A stretch of 64,000 bases of DNA from Patescibacteria group bacterium (GTDB taxonomy: Bacteria > Patescibacteria > Dojkabacteria > J137): NCBI GenBank assembly GCA_963169855.1, contig CAUJCN010000002.1:434001-498000 (forward strand). The letters run 5' to 3'. Position 1 is the first letter of the stretch. Every line of letters begins with the position of its first letter. The position numbers and the translations under genes were made by a program. Below the pieces are notes generated by a model. It was given only the letters and a program-made list of their open reading frames with translations. It did no database searches and had not been told where the DNA came from. This document shows, piece after piece, positions 43,568-51,193 of this stretch.

Positions 43568-44236
43568 TTACTGCTTTTTAAGCCAATCCGTTGGATCTAT
43601 GTTATTCACAGTTTGTCCTGATTCAACTTTAATTGTTAATACTTTACCAGAAAGTTGATCTTTATTGCAATTAGCCTCGCCTTTTTCTTTAACGCACTTA
43701 ACGAATTCTGTGTACCGTGCAGTATATTCGAGGTTCAAAGAATTGTTTGAAGTAACAATATTTGACATCAAATTATAGTTTCCACTTGGTAAAACCAAAG
43801 TAAAATCTGACTCGTAAGCTGAAACAGTTACGCAGTATTTTGTACTAGAATTGTTTGTACTTTGAGCACAAACTAATTGATATTGGCTAAACGATGAATC
43901 CCCAACCAATAATGGGAAAATTGAACCCTTGATAGTTCCGTATCCATTCTTAATCTGCCTTTGGAGTTCCGTATCTAATTCAGCATTCTCAGCTTTAAGT
44001 CTCTCAACTTCGGAATTAAGCTCTCTAAAACTACCTTGAAGGTTATCGATAGTTACCTGACTTTCTTCCTGATTACTATTTAAAAGCACAGTCGTATCTC
44101 TGTATGCACTATTAATATCATTCAATTCTTTAGTTTTTGTATAAAGAAGAACTGCTAAAACAATACTCACTATCACAAAAAATAAATACAAACCAATTAA
44201 TAGAATTTTTCTCAGAAGATGAAGAAATTTTTTCAT
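43568..44236 (-). CDS. Membrane-anchored coiled-coil protein (222 aa)
   Basis: Function unknown. Basic N-terminus, membrane helix at about 10-33 (ILLIGLYLFFVIVSIVLAVLL), then a coiled coil at about 40-95 with heptads (LNSEVERLKAENAELDTEL). The C-terminal exterior has a small beta domain (GTIKGSIFPLL, then LVLPSGNYNLMSNI) like carboxypeptidase-regulatory folds, and four cysteines that could form disulfides outside the cell. Its start overlaps the stop of the next gene upstream by 4 bases, so they form a pair. Confidence 0.7.
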   Translation of the reverse strand: MKKFLHLLRKILLIGLYLFFVIVSIVLAVLLYTKTKELNDINSAYRDTTVLLNSNQEESQVTIDNLQGSFRELNSEVERLKAENAELDTELQRQIKNGYGTIKGSIFPLLVGDSSFSQYQLVCAQSTNNSSTKYCVTVSAYESDFTLVLPSGNYNLMSNIVTSNNSLNLEYTARYTEFVKCVKEKGEANCNKDQLSGKVLTIKVESGQTVNNIDPTDWLKKQ

Positions 44237-44766
44237 AATTCAATAGTAATTTTTACAGTTTCCCACAGACCTGATGCTGCAGACGGAAGGAATTCTACTC
44301 CGAAAGTTTCTGGCTGGCCAGATTCGGTTATTAGAATTTGTCTATTATTAGAATTACTTACTTCGAAAACTGAATCATTTTTTTTGAATCTCATTCCTAA
44401 AGTATCAAGACTCGCTCCACTAAAAGTGTACGATCCATAAAATGGTTCATTTTGATTACTTACTAAATTGAGGATATTTTGTGATCGTGTATTACCATCA
44501 TTCAAGAAACTGATTGTATACACAAATCTTGAGTCAGAATATCTCTCCAAACTTGTCCTAAACTCGAACACATCCTCAGAAATGTTTGTGATTGTCGGAA
44601 ATATAGTTGCCTTGTTTGCCTCAGAATCTGATGCCCCTAAAATTGAGCTATTACCATCGTTCTTTGGGTTAAGAGAGAAAACTGTCAAGAATGTAAATCC
44701 GTAAATGCCCAGGATAGCTGATAACAGCACTGCTGTTTCGGTAAATCTTATCGCTCCTTTAAACAT
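44233..44766 (-). CDS. Membrane-anchored protein (177 aa)
   Basis: Function unknown. N-terminal helix at about 11-31 (AVLLSAILGIYGFTFLTVFS), then a beta-rich, Ser/Asn-rich exterior without cysteines. Probably exported and anchored, like its coupled partner at 43568. A TATAAT on the minus strand 16 bases before the ATG lies in the 30-base divergent region shared with the gene at 44803. Confidence 0.65.
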   Translation of the reverse strand: MFKGAIRFTETAVLLSAILGIYGFTFLTVFSLNPKNDGNSSILGASDSEANKATIFPTITNISEDVFEFRTSLERYSDSRFVYTISFLNDGNTRSQNILNLVSNQNEPFYGSYTFSGASLDTLGMRFKKNDSVFEVSNSNNRQILITESGQPETFGVEFLPSAASGLWETVKITIEL

Positions 44767-44802
44767 TGAATTTTCTTAACTAATTATATAGTATATGTGC
44801 AT

Positions 44803-45393
44803 ATGAAAAATTTCAAGATAGTTCCGACAATATTGGTGGCATTTGCTTTCGGAAGCTTATTTTTAAACCCTGTTTCCACAGAAGCACTTGAAAGAATATC
44901 CACCGAGCTTAAAGAGTATACTCAAAATCCAGAATCTCAAATTGTTAAATACGAAATGATTCTCTCCTCCGAAGTCAGATCAGACAATGTGCGAGTGACT
45001 TGGACTTTACGAGGAAATGCAAAATTTGTTGATAGCACAAAATCCACAAGAAGATTTGGAGTCGAGACAGGAGAAACATATACTGTTCCAATCGAGATTT
45101 CACCTACAGGACAAGGAACAGCTGAACTTGTGGGAGTTGCTGAAGTATTTCAAATTGACGGAACTCTAACTTCAACAGTAAGAACAAACTTTGGATTTAA
45201 CAGTGCCTGGGAAAAATTACCAATCACAGAAGATTACACAAACTCAAAAAATCTAAGCAATGTAAAAAGAGTTTTAACAACTGTTGGAGTTTTTGTTGCC
45301 GTTGGAGCTGTTGGCTATTTTGGATTTAGAAGATTCAAAAAATGGTATTCAAAGACACCAGAAGTTAAGTTCGAAGAAGTCTCCGCAATCTAG
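44803..45393 (+). CDS. Exported protein with C-terminal membrane helix (196 aa)
   Basis: Function unknown. Signal peptide with core PTILVAFAFGSLFLNPVSTEA (cleavage likely near 30), a beta-sandwich-like ectodomain (about 35-145), a C-terminal membrane helix near 158-176 (TTVGVFVAVGAVGYFGF) and a basic cytoplasmic tail. ATG at 44803 is preferred to a GTG at 44797. TATAGT (44787-44792) lies 10 bases before the ATG. Divergent from the two anchored proteins at 43568-44766; the three may belong to one envelope system. Confidence 0.7.
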   Translation: MKNFKIVPTILVAFAFGSLFLNPVSTEALERISTELKEYTQNPESQIVKYEMILSSEVRSDNVRVTWTLRGNAKFVDSTKSTRRFGVETGETYTVPIEISPTGQGTAELVGVAEVFQIDGTLTSTVRTNFGFNSAWEKLPITEDYTNSKNLSNVKRVLTTVGVFVAVGAVGYFGFRRFKKWYSKTPEVKFEEVSAI

Positions 45394-45452
45394 ATCCATT
45401 ACTGATTTCAACTGCTTGTACTGCGATACATTTCATTTTTGAAAGCATCATA

Positions 45453-45458
45453 TATAAT
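45453..45458 (+). promoter_or_regulatory. -10 element of recJ (leaderless spacing)
   Basis: Perfect TATAAT ending 6 bases before the recJ ATG at 45465. Confidence 0.65.
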
Positions 45459-45464
45459 GCTTTG

Positions 45465-47129
45465 ATGGAATGGATATTACCTGATCAAAATCTACCGTTT
45501 TTAGAACATCTCTTTTCTCAAAGCAGTGTTTACAATTCCGATTTTTTTACAGATCACAGCATCGACAAATTACACTCAACTACTCTACTCCACGACTGCA
45601 CACTAGCCGCGGAAGTTGTTTTGAAAGCTATAAAAGATAATAAAAAAATCTACATTTACGGCGATTATGATGTCGACGGAATATGTGCCACTACAATATT
45701 ATGGCGATTCATTTATTTTGACTTAGGTTATAGGAATGTTTTTCCCTATGTTCCAAATAGATTTGTAGATGGATATGGGCTTAATGCAGACAGCATTCAA
45801 GATATTATCGATGATGGAGGAAAAATGATAATTACTGTGGACTGCGGAGTTAAAGATATAGAGTTGGTAGCCGAATTTTCCGAGGAAATTGATTTCGTAA
45901 TTACGGATCACCACTCTCTTCGACCCCTTTCTGAAGCGCAGTCCGATGATTACAAGATTTCTAGAGATTCAATTTATTCTTCTCGTGCAAGAGCCGTTGT
46001 TCATCCCCAGCTTGAAGATTACCCATTTCCAAATATCTGCGGTGCAGTTGTAGCTTGGAAGTTAGCACGTGGTATGAGCGAGCAAATCGGAAACCCTAAA
46101 TTAAGTGAAAAGTATTTACAGTTCGCTGCAATCGGCACAGTTGGCGATATTATGCCCTTAATAAATGAGAATAGATCTATAGTTTCTTTAGGATTGAATT
46201 TAATAAACTCTACGGAATTTGCAGGCATTAACGCTCTTCTATTAGTTTCTGGAGTTCAGAAAGGGAAGGTTAATGCTGAAACTATTGGATTCTCAATTGG
46301 ACCAAGGTTGAACGCCTCAGGACGACTTGATAGCGCTATGACAGCAGTAAAACTTCTCTGCACAAACTCTTCCGATTATGCGATGACTCTTGCAGAAGAG
46401 CTTGATAGCTTAAACGCAGATAGACAAAATCTTACCAGAAAGTACATGTCTTTAGCAGAGAAAGAATATCTTAGCAATGATTCATTATTCTTACCTATTA
46501 TTGTTGGAGAGGATTGGCCAGAAGGAATAGTTGGACTAATTGCCGGAAGACTAACAGAAAAGTACTACAAACCTTTCATAATAGGTTCGAGAAACGGAGA
46601 CACCATCAAAGCATCTGCCAGAAGCATAGAGGAATTGAATATAACCGAAGCATTAAATAGTCACTCTACTCTACTGGAGAAATTTGGAGGTCATGCCCAA
46701 GCAGCAGGAATGACGTTTGACGCCTCTAATTTAAGTTCTTTCTTGGAGAAGCTAAATAATCATGTTTCTGATATTTTCGGAGGCAAATCACCCCTTAAAA
46801 CGCTAAGAATCGATGCTTTGAGCGAGCTAAGAGCTCTGGATTTTTCAACTATTAGAACCATCGAAGTATTGGAGCCATTTGGAAATTCGAACAAGAAGCC
46901 TACAATTGCTCTCATGGGAATCAAATTCGACTCAATCTCCACTATGGGTAAGGATAAGCAGCACTTTAGAGCAAAATTCAAAAACATTGAGTTTGTTCAG
47001 TTCAATTTTGAAAAACTTCCAAACCTCTCTACTCTCTACGATGTAGCAGGTTTCCCAGAAATTGATACCTGGAATGGACGAGAGAAAATCTCATTTAAAA
47101 TTAGAGATATCCGAGAATCCCTTAGCTAG
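45465..47129 (+). CDS. recJ: Single-strand-specific exonuclease RecJ
   Basis: 5'-3' exonuclease for ssDNA in recombination and mismatch repair. DHH-domain motifs: IYGDYDVDGICAT near residue 62, VDCGVKD, and ITDHHS near 147; DHHA1 domain with GRLDSA, and EKFGGHAQAAGMT near 405; C-terminal OB fold. 554 residues matches the family. ATG at 45465 is preferred to the TTG one codon upstream because it has a perfect -10 box 6 bases away. It converges on the HU gene across a bidirectional terminator. Confidence 0.95.
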   Translation: MEWILPDQNLPFLEHLFSQSSVYNSDFFTDHSIDKLHSTTLLHDCTLAAEVVLKAIKDNKKIYIYGDYDVDGICATTILWRFIYFDLGYRNVFPYVPNRFVDGYGLNADSIQDIIDDGGKMIITVDCGVKDIELVAEFSEEIDFVITDHHSLRPLSEAQSDDYKISRDSIYSSRARAVVHPQLEDYPFPNICGAVVAWKLARGMSEQIGNPKLSEKYLQFAAIGTVGDIMPLINENRSIVSLGLNLINSTEFAGINALLLVSGVQKGKVNAETIGFSIGPRLNASGRLDSAMTAVKLLCTNSSDYAMTLAEELDSLNADRQNLTRKYMSLAEKEYLSNDSLFLPIIVGEDWPEGIVGLIAGRLTEKYYKPFIIGSRNGDTIKASARSIEELNITEALNSHSTLLEKFGGHAQAAGMTFDASNLSSFLEKLNNHVSDIFGGKSPLKTLRIDALSELRALDFSTIRTIEVLEPFGNSNKKPTIALMGIKFDSISTMGKDKQHFRAKFKNIEFVQFNFEKLPNLSTLYDVAGFPEIDTWNGREKISFKIRDIRESLS

Positions 47130-47212
47130 CAGTTGTTTTCTCTTCTTTCTTACTTCATACCACGTGCTGAATATCCTTTTCTACTCTACTCTTTGTTATC
47201 TCGCACAGATAT

Positions 47213-47255
47213 AAAAAAACCCAGGTCCACTTTGGGGAAAGTGGATCGGGCTTTT
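47213..47255. terminator. Bidirectional terminator between recJ and the HU gene
   Basis: GGTCCACTTT pairs with AAAGTGGATC (one G-T) around GGGG, extended by CC/GG across a mismatch (47220-47250). Seven T residues follow on the minus strand (for HU) and four on the plus strand (for recJ). Confidence 0.8.
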
Positions 47256-47273
47256 AAGCTAGAGTCAGTTAAA

Positions 47274-47546
47274 TTATTTAACCATGTCTCTGAACTGCTT
47301 TCCAGGTCTGAATCTTGGAACGCTTTTTGCAGGAACCTTAACAGGAGCTCCTGTCTTTGGGTTTCTCTTTGTACTAGCCTTTCTTTTTACAGCAAGGAAA
47401 GTTCCAAAGTTAGTTAATGTAATAGCGTCTCCGCTAGATACTGTTTTTGTAACACCTTCAATAAGTGCATCTAAAACTGTAGTAACATCTTTTTTTGTCA
47501 TTCCAGTCTTATTTGCAACCCAGTTTACTAAATCTGCTTTATTCAT
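47274..47546 (-). CDS. hup: HU-family DNA-binding protein
   Basis: Small nucleoid protein that bends DNA. N-terminal helices MNKADLVNWVANKTGMTKKD, core GDAITLTNFGTFLAVKRKA, and the DNA-binding arm RNPKTGAPVKVPAKSVPRFRPGK. 90 residues. Its minus-strand promoter has TATACT (47570-47575) and a perfect palindrome ACTTGGCCAAGT (47581-47592) in the spacer, so it appears repressible or autoregulated. A strong terminator follows. Confidence 0.95.
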   Translation of the reverse strand: MNKADLVNWVANKTGMTKKDVTTVLDALIEGVTKTVSSGDAITLTNFGTFLAVKRKASTKRNPKTGAPVKVPAKSVPRFRPGKQFRDMVK

Positions 47547-47569
47547 ATAGCAAATAATAATTTTTAAAT

Positions 47570-47592
47570 AGTATAGTTGTACTTGGCCAAGT
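47570..47592 (-). promoter_or_regulatory. HU promoter with spacer palindrome
   Basis: TATACT on the minus strand (47570-47575) and a perfect 12-base palindrome ACTTGGCCAAGT (47581-47592) directly upstream, where it would fill the -35/-10 spacer. No good -35 is seen. Confidence 0.5.
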
Positions 47593-47896
47593 TTCCTAAT
47601 ATTAAGCTTTTTGAATAACTAAGTCAACAAAGGCATCCAAAAGATAGTGATGCCTTAAATCGGCGAGAAGCTTTTGTACACAACGGTGTTCAAAATAACT
47701 ATAGGAACAATTACGATTTTGGCCGGGAATAGTGTTACCAGATGGCCATTTTCGGTCAATATATAACCAAGAACATCTGATATATAACCGTTAATATTCC
47801 AGCCAGACTATAGTTTTAGGCTACTTTAAATATCCTGAAAATGGCCATATTCTTTCACGTAAAAAGAATTTTTCACGTGGACTTTTTTCAATTTGG
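47593..47896. other. Non-coding region with inverted repeats
   Basis: No ORF is supported. It holds a 6-bp hairpin GGCATC/GATGCC (about 47635-47657), two TATATAACC copies, a perfect 12-base inverted repeat ATGGCCATTTTC (47742-47753) / GAAAATGGCCAT (47837-47848), and a CACGT...ACGTG hairpin (47856-47879) followed by a T run on the plus strand like a terminator. An unclassified RNA gene on the plus strand is possible. I do not see tmRNA, RNase P or SRP RNA motifs. Confidence 0.4.
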
Positions 47897-48262
47897 CTAT
47901 TTTTGGGTTATTTTCTTGAAAGCATCCAAAGAGAGAAGAGCACAATTCTTTCTTGAAGTAGTTGGAGTAAACCCAAGCATTTCGTAGATACTTTGCTCAC
48001 TGATAGTGATATCTGAGATAGATTTACCCTTTAATTCCTCATAAAGAATAGAAGCTGATGCTATTGAAATTGAGCAACCTTGTGCATCAAAAGCGATTTG
48101 ATCTACAAGATTGCCTTCAAACTTGATGTAAAGTGTTAAAGAATCACCGCAAGTTGGGTTTTCTACTGAAACAACTTTATCAGCATCCCAAGATGGTTTA
48201 CCAAAGTTGAGTGGAGAAAGGTAGTGATCTCTTATATTTTCTTGTACTTCTTTGGAATTCAT
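47897..48262 (-). CDS. sufU: Fe-S cluster assembly scaffold SufU/IscU-type
   Basis: NifU-N fold protein that accepts sulfur from SufS and builds or relays Fe-S clusters. The three cysteines C38 (NPTCGDSL), C63 (QGCSIS) and C107 (RKNCALL) and D40 are the zinc/Fe ligands. 121 residues is shorter than Bacillus SufU (about 147). TAAAAT (48269-48274, minus) ends 6 bases before the ATG. The partner sufS is at 58532; sufB, sufC and sufD are not in the window. Confidence 0.92.
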   Translation of the reverse strand: MNSKEVQENIRDHYLSPLNFGKPSWDADKVVSVENPTCGDSLTLYIKFEGNLVDQIAFDAQGCSISIASASILYEELKGKSISDITISEQSIYEMLGFTPTTSRKNCALLSLDAFKKITQK

Positions 48263-48268
48263 AGCAAT

Positions 48269-48274
48269 ATTTTA
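48269..48274 (-). promoter_or_regulatory. -10 element of sufU (leaderless spacing)
   Basis: TAAAAT on the minus strand, 6 bases before the ATG at 48262. Confidence 0.5.
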
Positions 48275-48289
48275 ACATTCACTGAATAT

Positions 48290-48925
48290 TTATTCTGGAA
48301 GTTCGCCTGTTTTAATAGGATCTAGAACTAAATCCAAGTAACTCTGGGCAATAGAGTAGAGTAGATCTACTTTTCTGATATCAATATTTGTAGATTTAGA
48401 GAACTCAATAGTTATCTCTTTTGAGTTTTTCTTGGGGTTCTGATCAATAAATTTTATGAATTCTTCCAATGTCTCGTATTTGATGGAGCCTAGTAGCGGC
48501 GATGTTGATGCTTCAGAAGCGAGATAATTAGTTAGATTCTCTTTAAACAATCTTTCCGAAGACAATCTATAAATTCTACTGAAACAATATCCAGCAGCTA
48601 GCCATGCAACAAAAATGTATACTCCTGCACGTGGTGTGTCTACATATTTTATCAAAAGATATAAAATGATGAAAAGGGCTACATTCATTGCTCCTAAATA
48701 GTTATAGAGATTCAATCTATTACTTTTGTACTGAAAAATCTGAGGCTTTGATAAACTTTTTTCCTCAATATTGGTCTGTTTTCTTTCGAAGTTGAATACC
48801 ATCAAAATCGAAGATGTAAAAAATGCGAATTCTACCAATGTAAACGTATAGTTTCCAAAAGCATTGAGTACAAAAGCTATAAAGCAAATAGCCAGTGTTA
48901 CAAAGTAAAGCTGAAGTCTGTTCAT
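48290..48925 (-). CDS. Four-helix membrane protein of unknown function (211 aa)
   Basis: Not recognised. Hydrophobic segments at about 5-23, 27-45, 78-95 and 102-118, arranged as two hairpins, followed by a cytoplasmic C-terminal domain of about 90 residues with helices (YETLEEFIKFIDQNPKKN). It ends 28 bases before the sufU start on the same strand. No transporter or enzyme motif is seen. Confidence 0.65.
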   Translation of the reverse strand: MNRLQLYFVTLAICFIAFVLNAFGNYTFTLVEFAFFTSSILMVFNFERKQTNIEEKSLSKPQIFQYKSNRLNLYNYLGAMNVALFIILYLLIKYVDTPRAGVYIFVAWLAAGYCFSRIYRLSSERLFKENLTNYLASEASTSPLLGSIKYETLEEFIKFIDQNPKKNSKEITIEFSKSTNIDIRKVDLLYSIAQSYLDLVLDPIKTGELPE

Positions 48926-48963
48926 AATTGAATAAAAATCCTTTATCTAATAATATATCTAAT

Positions 48964-49614
48964 ATGAGAATTTGTCCTGCAATCCTAACTAATAATGAAG
49001 CTCACTTCAGCGAGCTACTGAGAAGTTTCCAGATTTTTGAGGAAATAGATATAGATCTGATTATCCCTGGAAATCTTACCCCAGAGAAAAAAACTGTTGG
49101 GATCGAATTTGTTATTAATGAAATTTCTCGATTCCAAAGTAAGCGATACAAGATTCATCTAATGTGTGATTTTCCATTCGAGGAAATCAGAAAAGTTATA
49201 GACAAAGTTGGATTCTTGGACTTAACCTTTATTATTCATCAAGAGAGTAGCTTTGACATGATGGATGTTGAAAAATGTAAAACGCCAATAGGCATTGCAT
49301 TAGAATTCACCACGAAATTAAAGGACATTTACTATTATGAAAACTTTGCTTTAGTGCAAATTATGACAGTTGAGATAGGTGGACAAGGAAATGCATTCGA
49401 ACCGAAGGCAATGAATAAGGTAACAGAATTGAGGGATTTAGGGTATGATAGAGATATTGAAATCGATGGTGGAATTAATCTCGACACAATAAGTTACATT
49501 GCGAAATTCCCAATAGATATACTTTCTGTTGGATCTTATTTCACAAAATCCTTGAATGTACTAGAAGACAAAAGACTTTTAGAAGACGAAATAGAATTAA
49601 TTCTTAAGAAATAG
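48964..49614 (+). CDS. Ribulose-phosphate 3-epimerase-like protein
   Basis: TIM-barrel of the RPE family, expected to interconvert ribulose and xylulose 5-phosphates. The signature VQIMTVEIGGQGNAF (family MTVNPGFGGQ) and EIDGGIN near residue 160 (second catalytic Asp) are clear; HLMCDFPFE keeps the metal His. The first metal site is IDIDLII where the family has IHIDVMDG, so one His is Asp and the activity is not certain. ATG at 48964 fits the conserved N-terminus; a TTG upstream is rejected. 216 residues. Two bases separate it from the LOG-methyltransferase gene. Confidence 0.75.
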   Translation: MRICPAILTNNEAHFSELLRSFQIFEEIDIDLIIPGNLTPEKKTVGIEFVINEISRFQSKRYKIHLMCDFPFEEIRKVIDKVGFLDLTFIIHQESSFDMMDVEKCKTPIGIALEFTTKLKDIYYYENFALVQIMTVEIGGQGNAFEPKAMNKVTELRDLGYDRDIEIDGGINLDTISYIAKFPIDILSVGSYFTKSLNVLEDKRLLEDEIELILKK

Positions 49615-49616
49615 TT

Positions 49617-50891
49617 ATGCCAACAATTACAGAATTACCAAAGAAAAGTATTACAACAGAGATTCCGCAGAAAAAATCAAAGATAGTTCAGAATGTGACT
49701 TTCTTTGGAGATTCAGCAATTCCAGAAGGTGATGCGATTTATAATTCAGTTTTTGATGCAGCGAAATTGCTTGCAACAAATGGATATACAATTGTAGATG
49801 GAGGCGGCCCTGGAATTATGAAAGCAGCAACAGATGGAGCGGAATCAGTAAATGGCAATACTGTTGCGGTTTACTGGGAACCAAAATTAGCAGCTTTTTT
49901 TGAAGGGAAGAATCTAGCAAACCTTGCCGATAAATCGTTAGCAGAATCTAACTATGTGATGAGAACTTTTGGTTTAATAGAACAGGGAGATGTTTTCGTT
50001 GTGTGCAAAGGGGGAACAGGAACAATTTCCGAATTTGGATTAGTTTGGTGTTTAGGAAAACTATATTACGGATGCCACAAGCCTGTAATTTTATATGGAG
50101 ATTTTTGGGACGAATTGATTGCCGCATTTCAGAAAACTATGTATATAGATGATGTCGAAATGGCTGTATTGCATAGAGCAAAAACGCCAGAAGAATTAGC
50201 TGAGTTAATAGAGTCTTTCGAAACAGTATTCGCACACTGCGTTACTGTCGATAACAGAGCTTCAGACGAATTGGCATTCATTATAAATGCAAGGAGAGAC
50301 AAAACTGCAGAAAGTTACGACAAATTTGCATCAGAATATCATGCTTCAAGAATTGGAACACTGCCTTCTCAAACACAGTTGGATGAATTCATTGAGCTAG
50401 TTCATTCCCCAGCTAGAGTCTTGGATATTGGTAGCGGAACCGGTCAAGACATTGCTTATCTTTCTCAAAAATATTCTACTGATGGATTAGAAATATCTAA
50501 GCGAATGGTTGAGATTTCTAAACTTGAAAGTCCTCACAGCAATATTGTTCAAGGTGATTTAGTAACTAAAGATATCGGTACAAATAAATACAAAGGAATT
50601 TGGAGTAGAGATGCTATTCATCATATTCACGAAGAAGAATTAGACAATGTTTTCAAAAAGATTTCTAACGCACTTGTGGAAGGTGGAATCTTCTACTGCT
50701 TGGTTAGAGAAGGTGAAGGTGAAATCGTGGAGAATGAGGATAAAGGATATGGAAAAATGGAACGTTTCTATCATTTATTTTCATCTGCAGAATTAATCGA
50801 GAGAGCAGAGAAGGCAGGGTTAGAATTAGTAAAGTTAGATAGAAACAAAAGAAGTCACATGTGGTTGATTGGAGTCTTCAGAAAAAAGTAA
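49617..50891 (+). CDS. LOG-family nucleoside phosphate hydrolase fused to SAM methyltransferase
   Basis: Two domains. Residues about 25-205 are a Rossmann LOG fold (the family that cleaves nucleoside 5'-monophosphates to base and ribose phosphate), with GGGPGIMKA at 62-70 and KGGTGTISE at 131-139; the family motif is PGGxGTxxE, so Pro is Lys here. Residues about 228-424 are a class I methyltransferase with VLDIGSGTGQD at 268-278 and DAIHHIHEEEL near 331. The product may cleave a modified nucleotide and methylate the base, which is speculative. Upstream RPE-like gene is 2 bases away, so both are in an operon. Confidence 0.82.
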   Translation: MPTITELPKKSITTEIPQKKSKIVQNVTFFGDSAIPEGDAIYNSVFDAAKLLATNGYTIVDGGGPGIMKAATDGAESVNGNTVAVYWEPKLAAFFEGKNLANLADKSLAESNYVMRTFGLIEQGDVFVVCKGGTGTISEFGLVWCLGKLYYGCHKPVILYGDFWDELIAAFQKTMYIDDVEMAVLHRAKTPEELAELIESFETVFAHCVTVDNRASDELAFIINARRDKTAESYDKFASEYHASRIGTLPSQTQLDEFIELVHSPARVLDIGSGTGQDIAYLSQKYSTDGLEISKRMVEISKLESPHSNIVQGDLVTKDIGTNKYKGIWSRDAIHHIHEEELDNVFKKISNALVEGGIFYCLVREGEGEIVENEDKGYGKMERFYHLFSSAELIERAEKAGLELVKLDRNKRSHMWLIGVFRKK

Positions 50892-50916
50892 TTTTCCTCA
50901 ATTAATTTTAAGCATT

Positions 50917-50939
50917 AAAAAACCCGCCATTGGCGGGTT
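50917..50939 (-). terminator. Intrinsic terminator of the H1-like gene
   Basis: AACCCGCC-ATT-GGCGGGTT (50921-50939) with a T run on the minus strand (A at 50917-50922). 22 bases past the stop. Confidence 0.85.
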
Positions 50940-50960
50940 AAAGAATTAAAAAAAGTGAAA

Positions 50961-51134
50961 TTACTTTCTCTTTTTTGCTGCTGATTTTTTAGCAGGTTTC
51001 TTAGCAACTTTTTTAGCTGCTTTCTTTACAACTCTTTTAGCAACTGACTTCTTTGCAACTTTCTTTTTTGCAACAGTCTTTCTTGCTACTTTCTTTGTTG
51101 CTTTTTTAGCAACTTTTTTCTTGGCAACTGCCAT
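50961..51134 (-). CDS. Lysine/alanine-rich histone-H1-like protein (57 aa)
   Basis: Starts MAVAKKKVAKKATKKVARKT and continues with Lys, Ala and Val only, plus a few Arg, Thr, Ser and Pro, ending SAAKKRK. About half of the residues are basic. This is the composition of histone-H1-type C-terminal tails and bacterial H1-like nucleoid proteins, so DNA or RNA binding is likely. It has an ATG, a clean stop and a strong terminator, and it fills most of the 302-base gap between 50892 and 51193. An anti-sense repeat sequence is unlikely because the amino-acid pattern is tidy in this frame. Confidence 0.8.
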   Translation of the reverse strand: MAVAKKKVAKKATKKVARKTVAKKKVAKKSVAKRVVKKAAKKVAKKPAKKSAAKKRK

Positions 51135-51193
51135 AGGTAGGTAACTTAAAAAATAAAAATAGTTATCTTGGTTATATTCTGAGATAATTTGAG

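Noticed and set aside
47547..47896. tmRNA, RNase P RNA, SRP RNA or a tRNA gene
   Set aside because: No CCA-type tRNA-like ends, no GAGGAAAGTCC core, no SRP tetraloop motif; left as an unclassified region.
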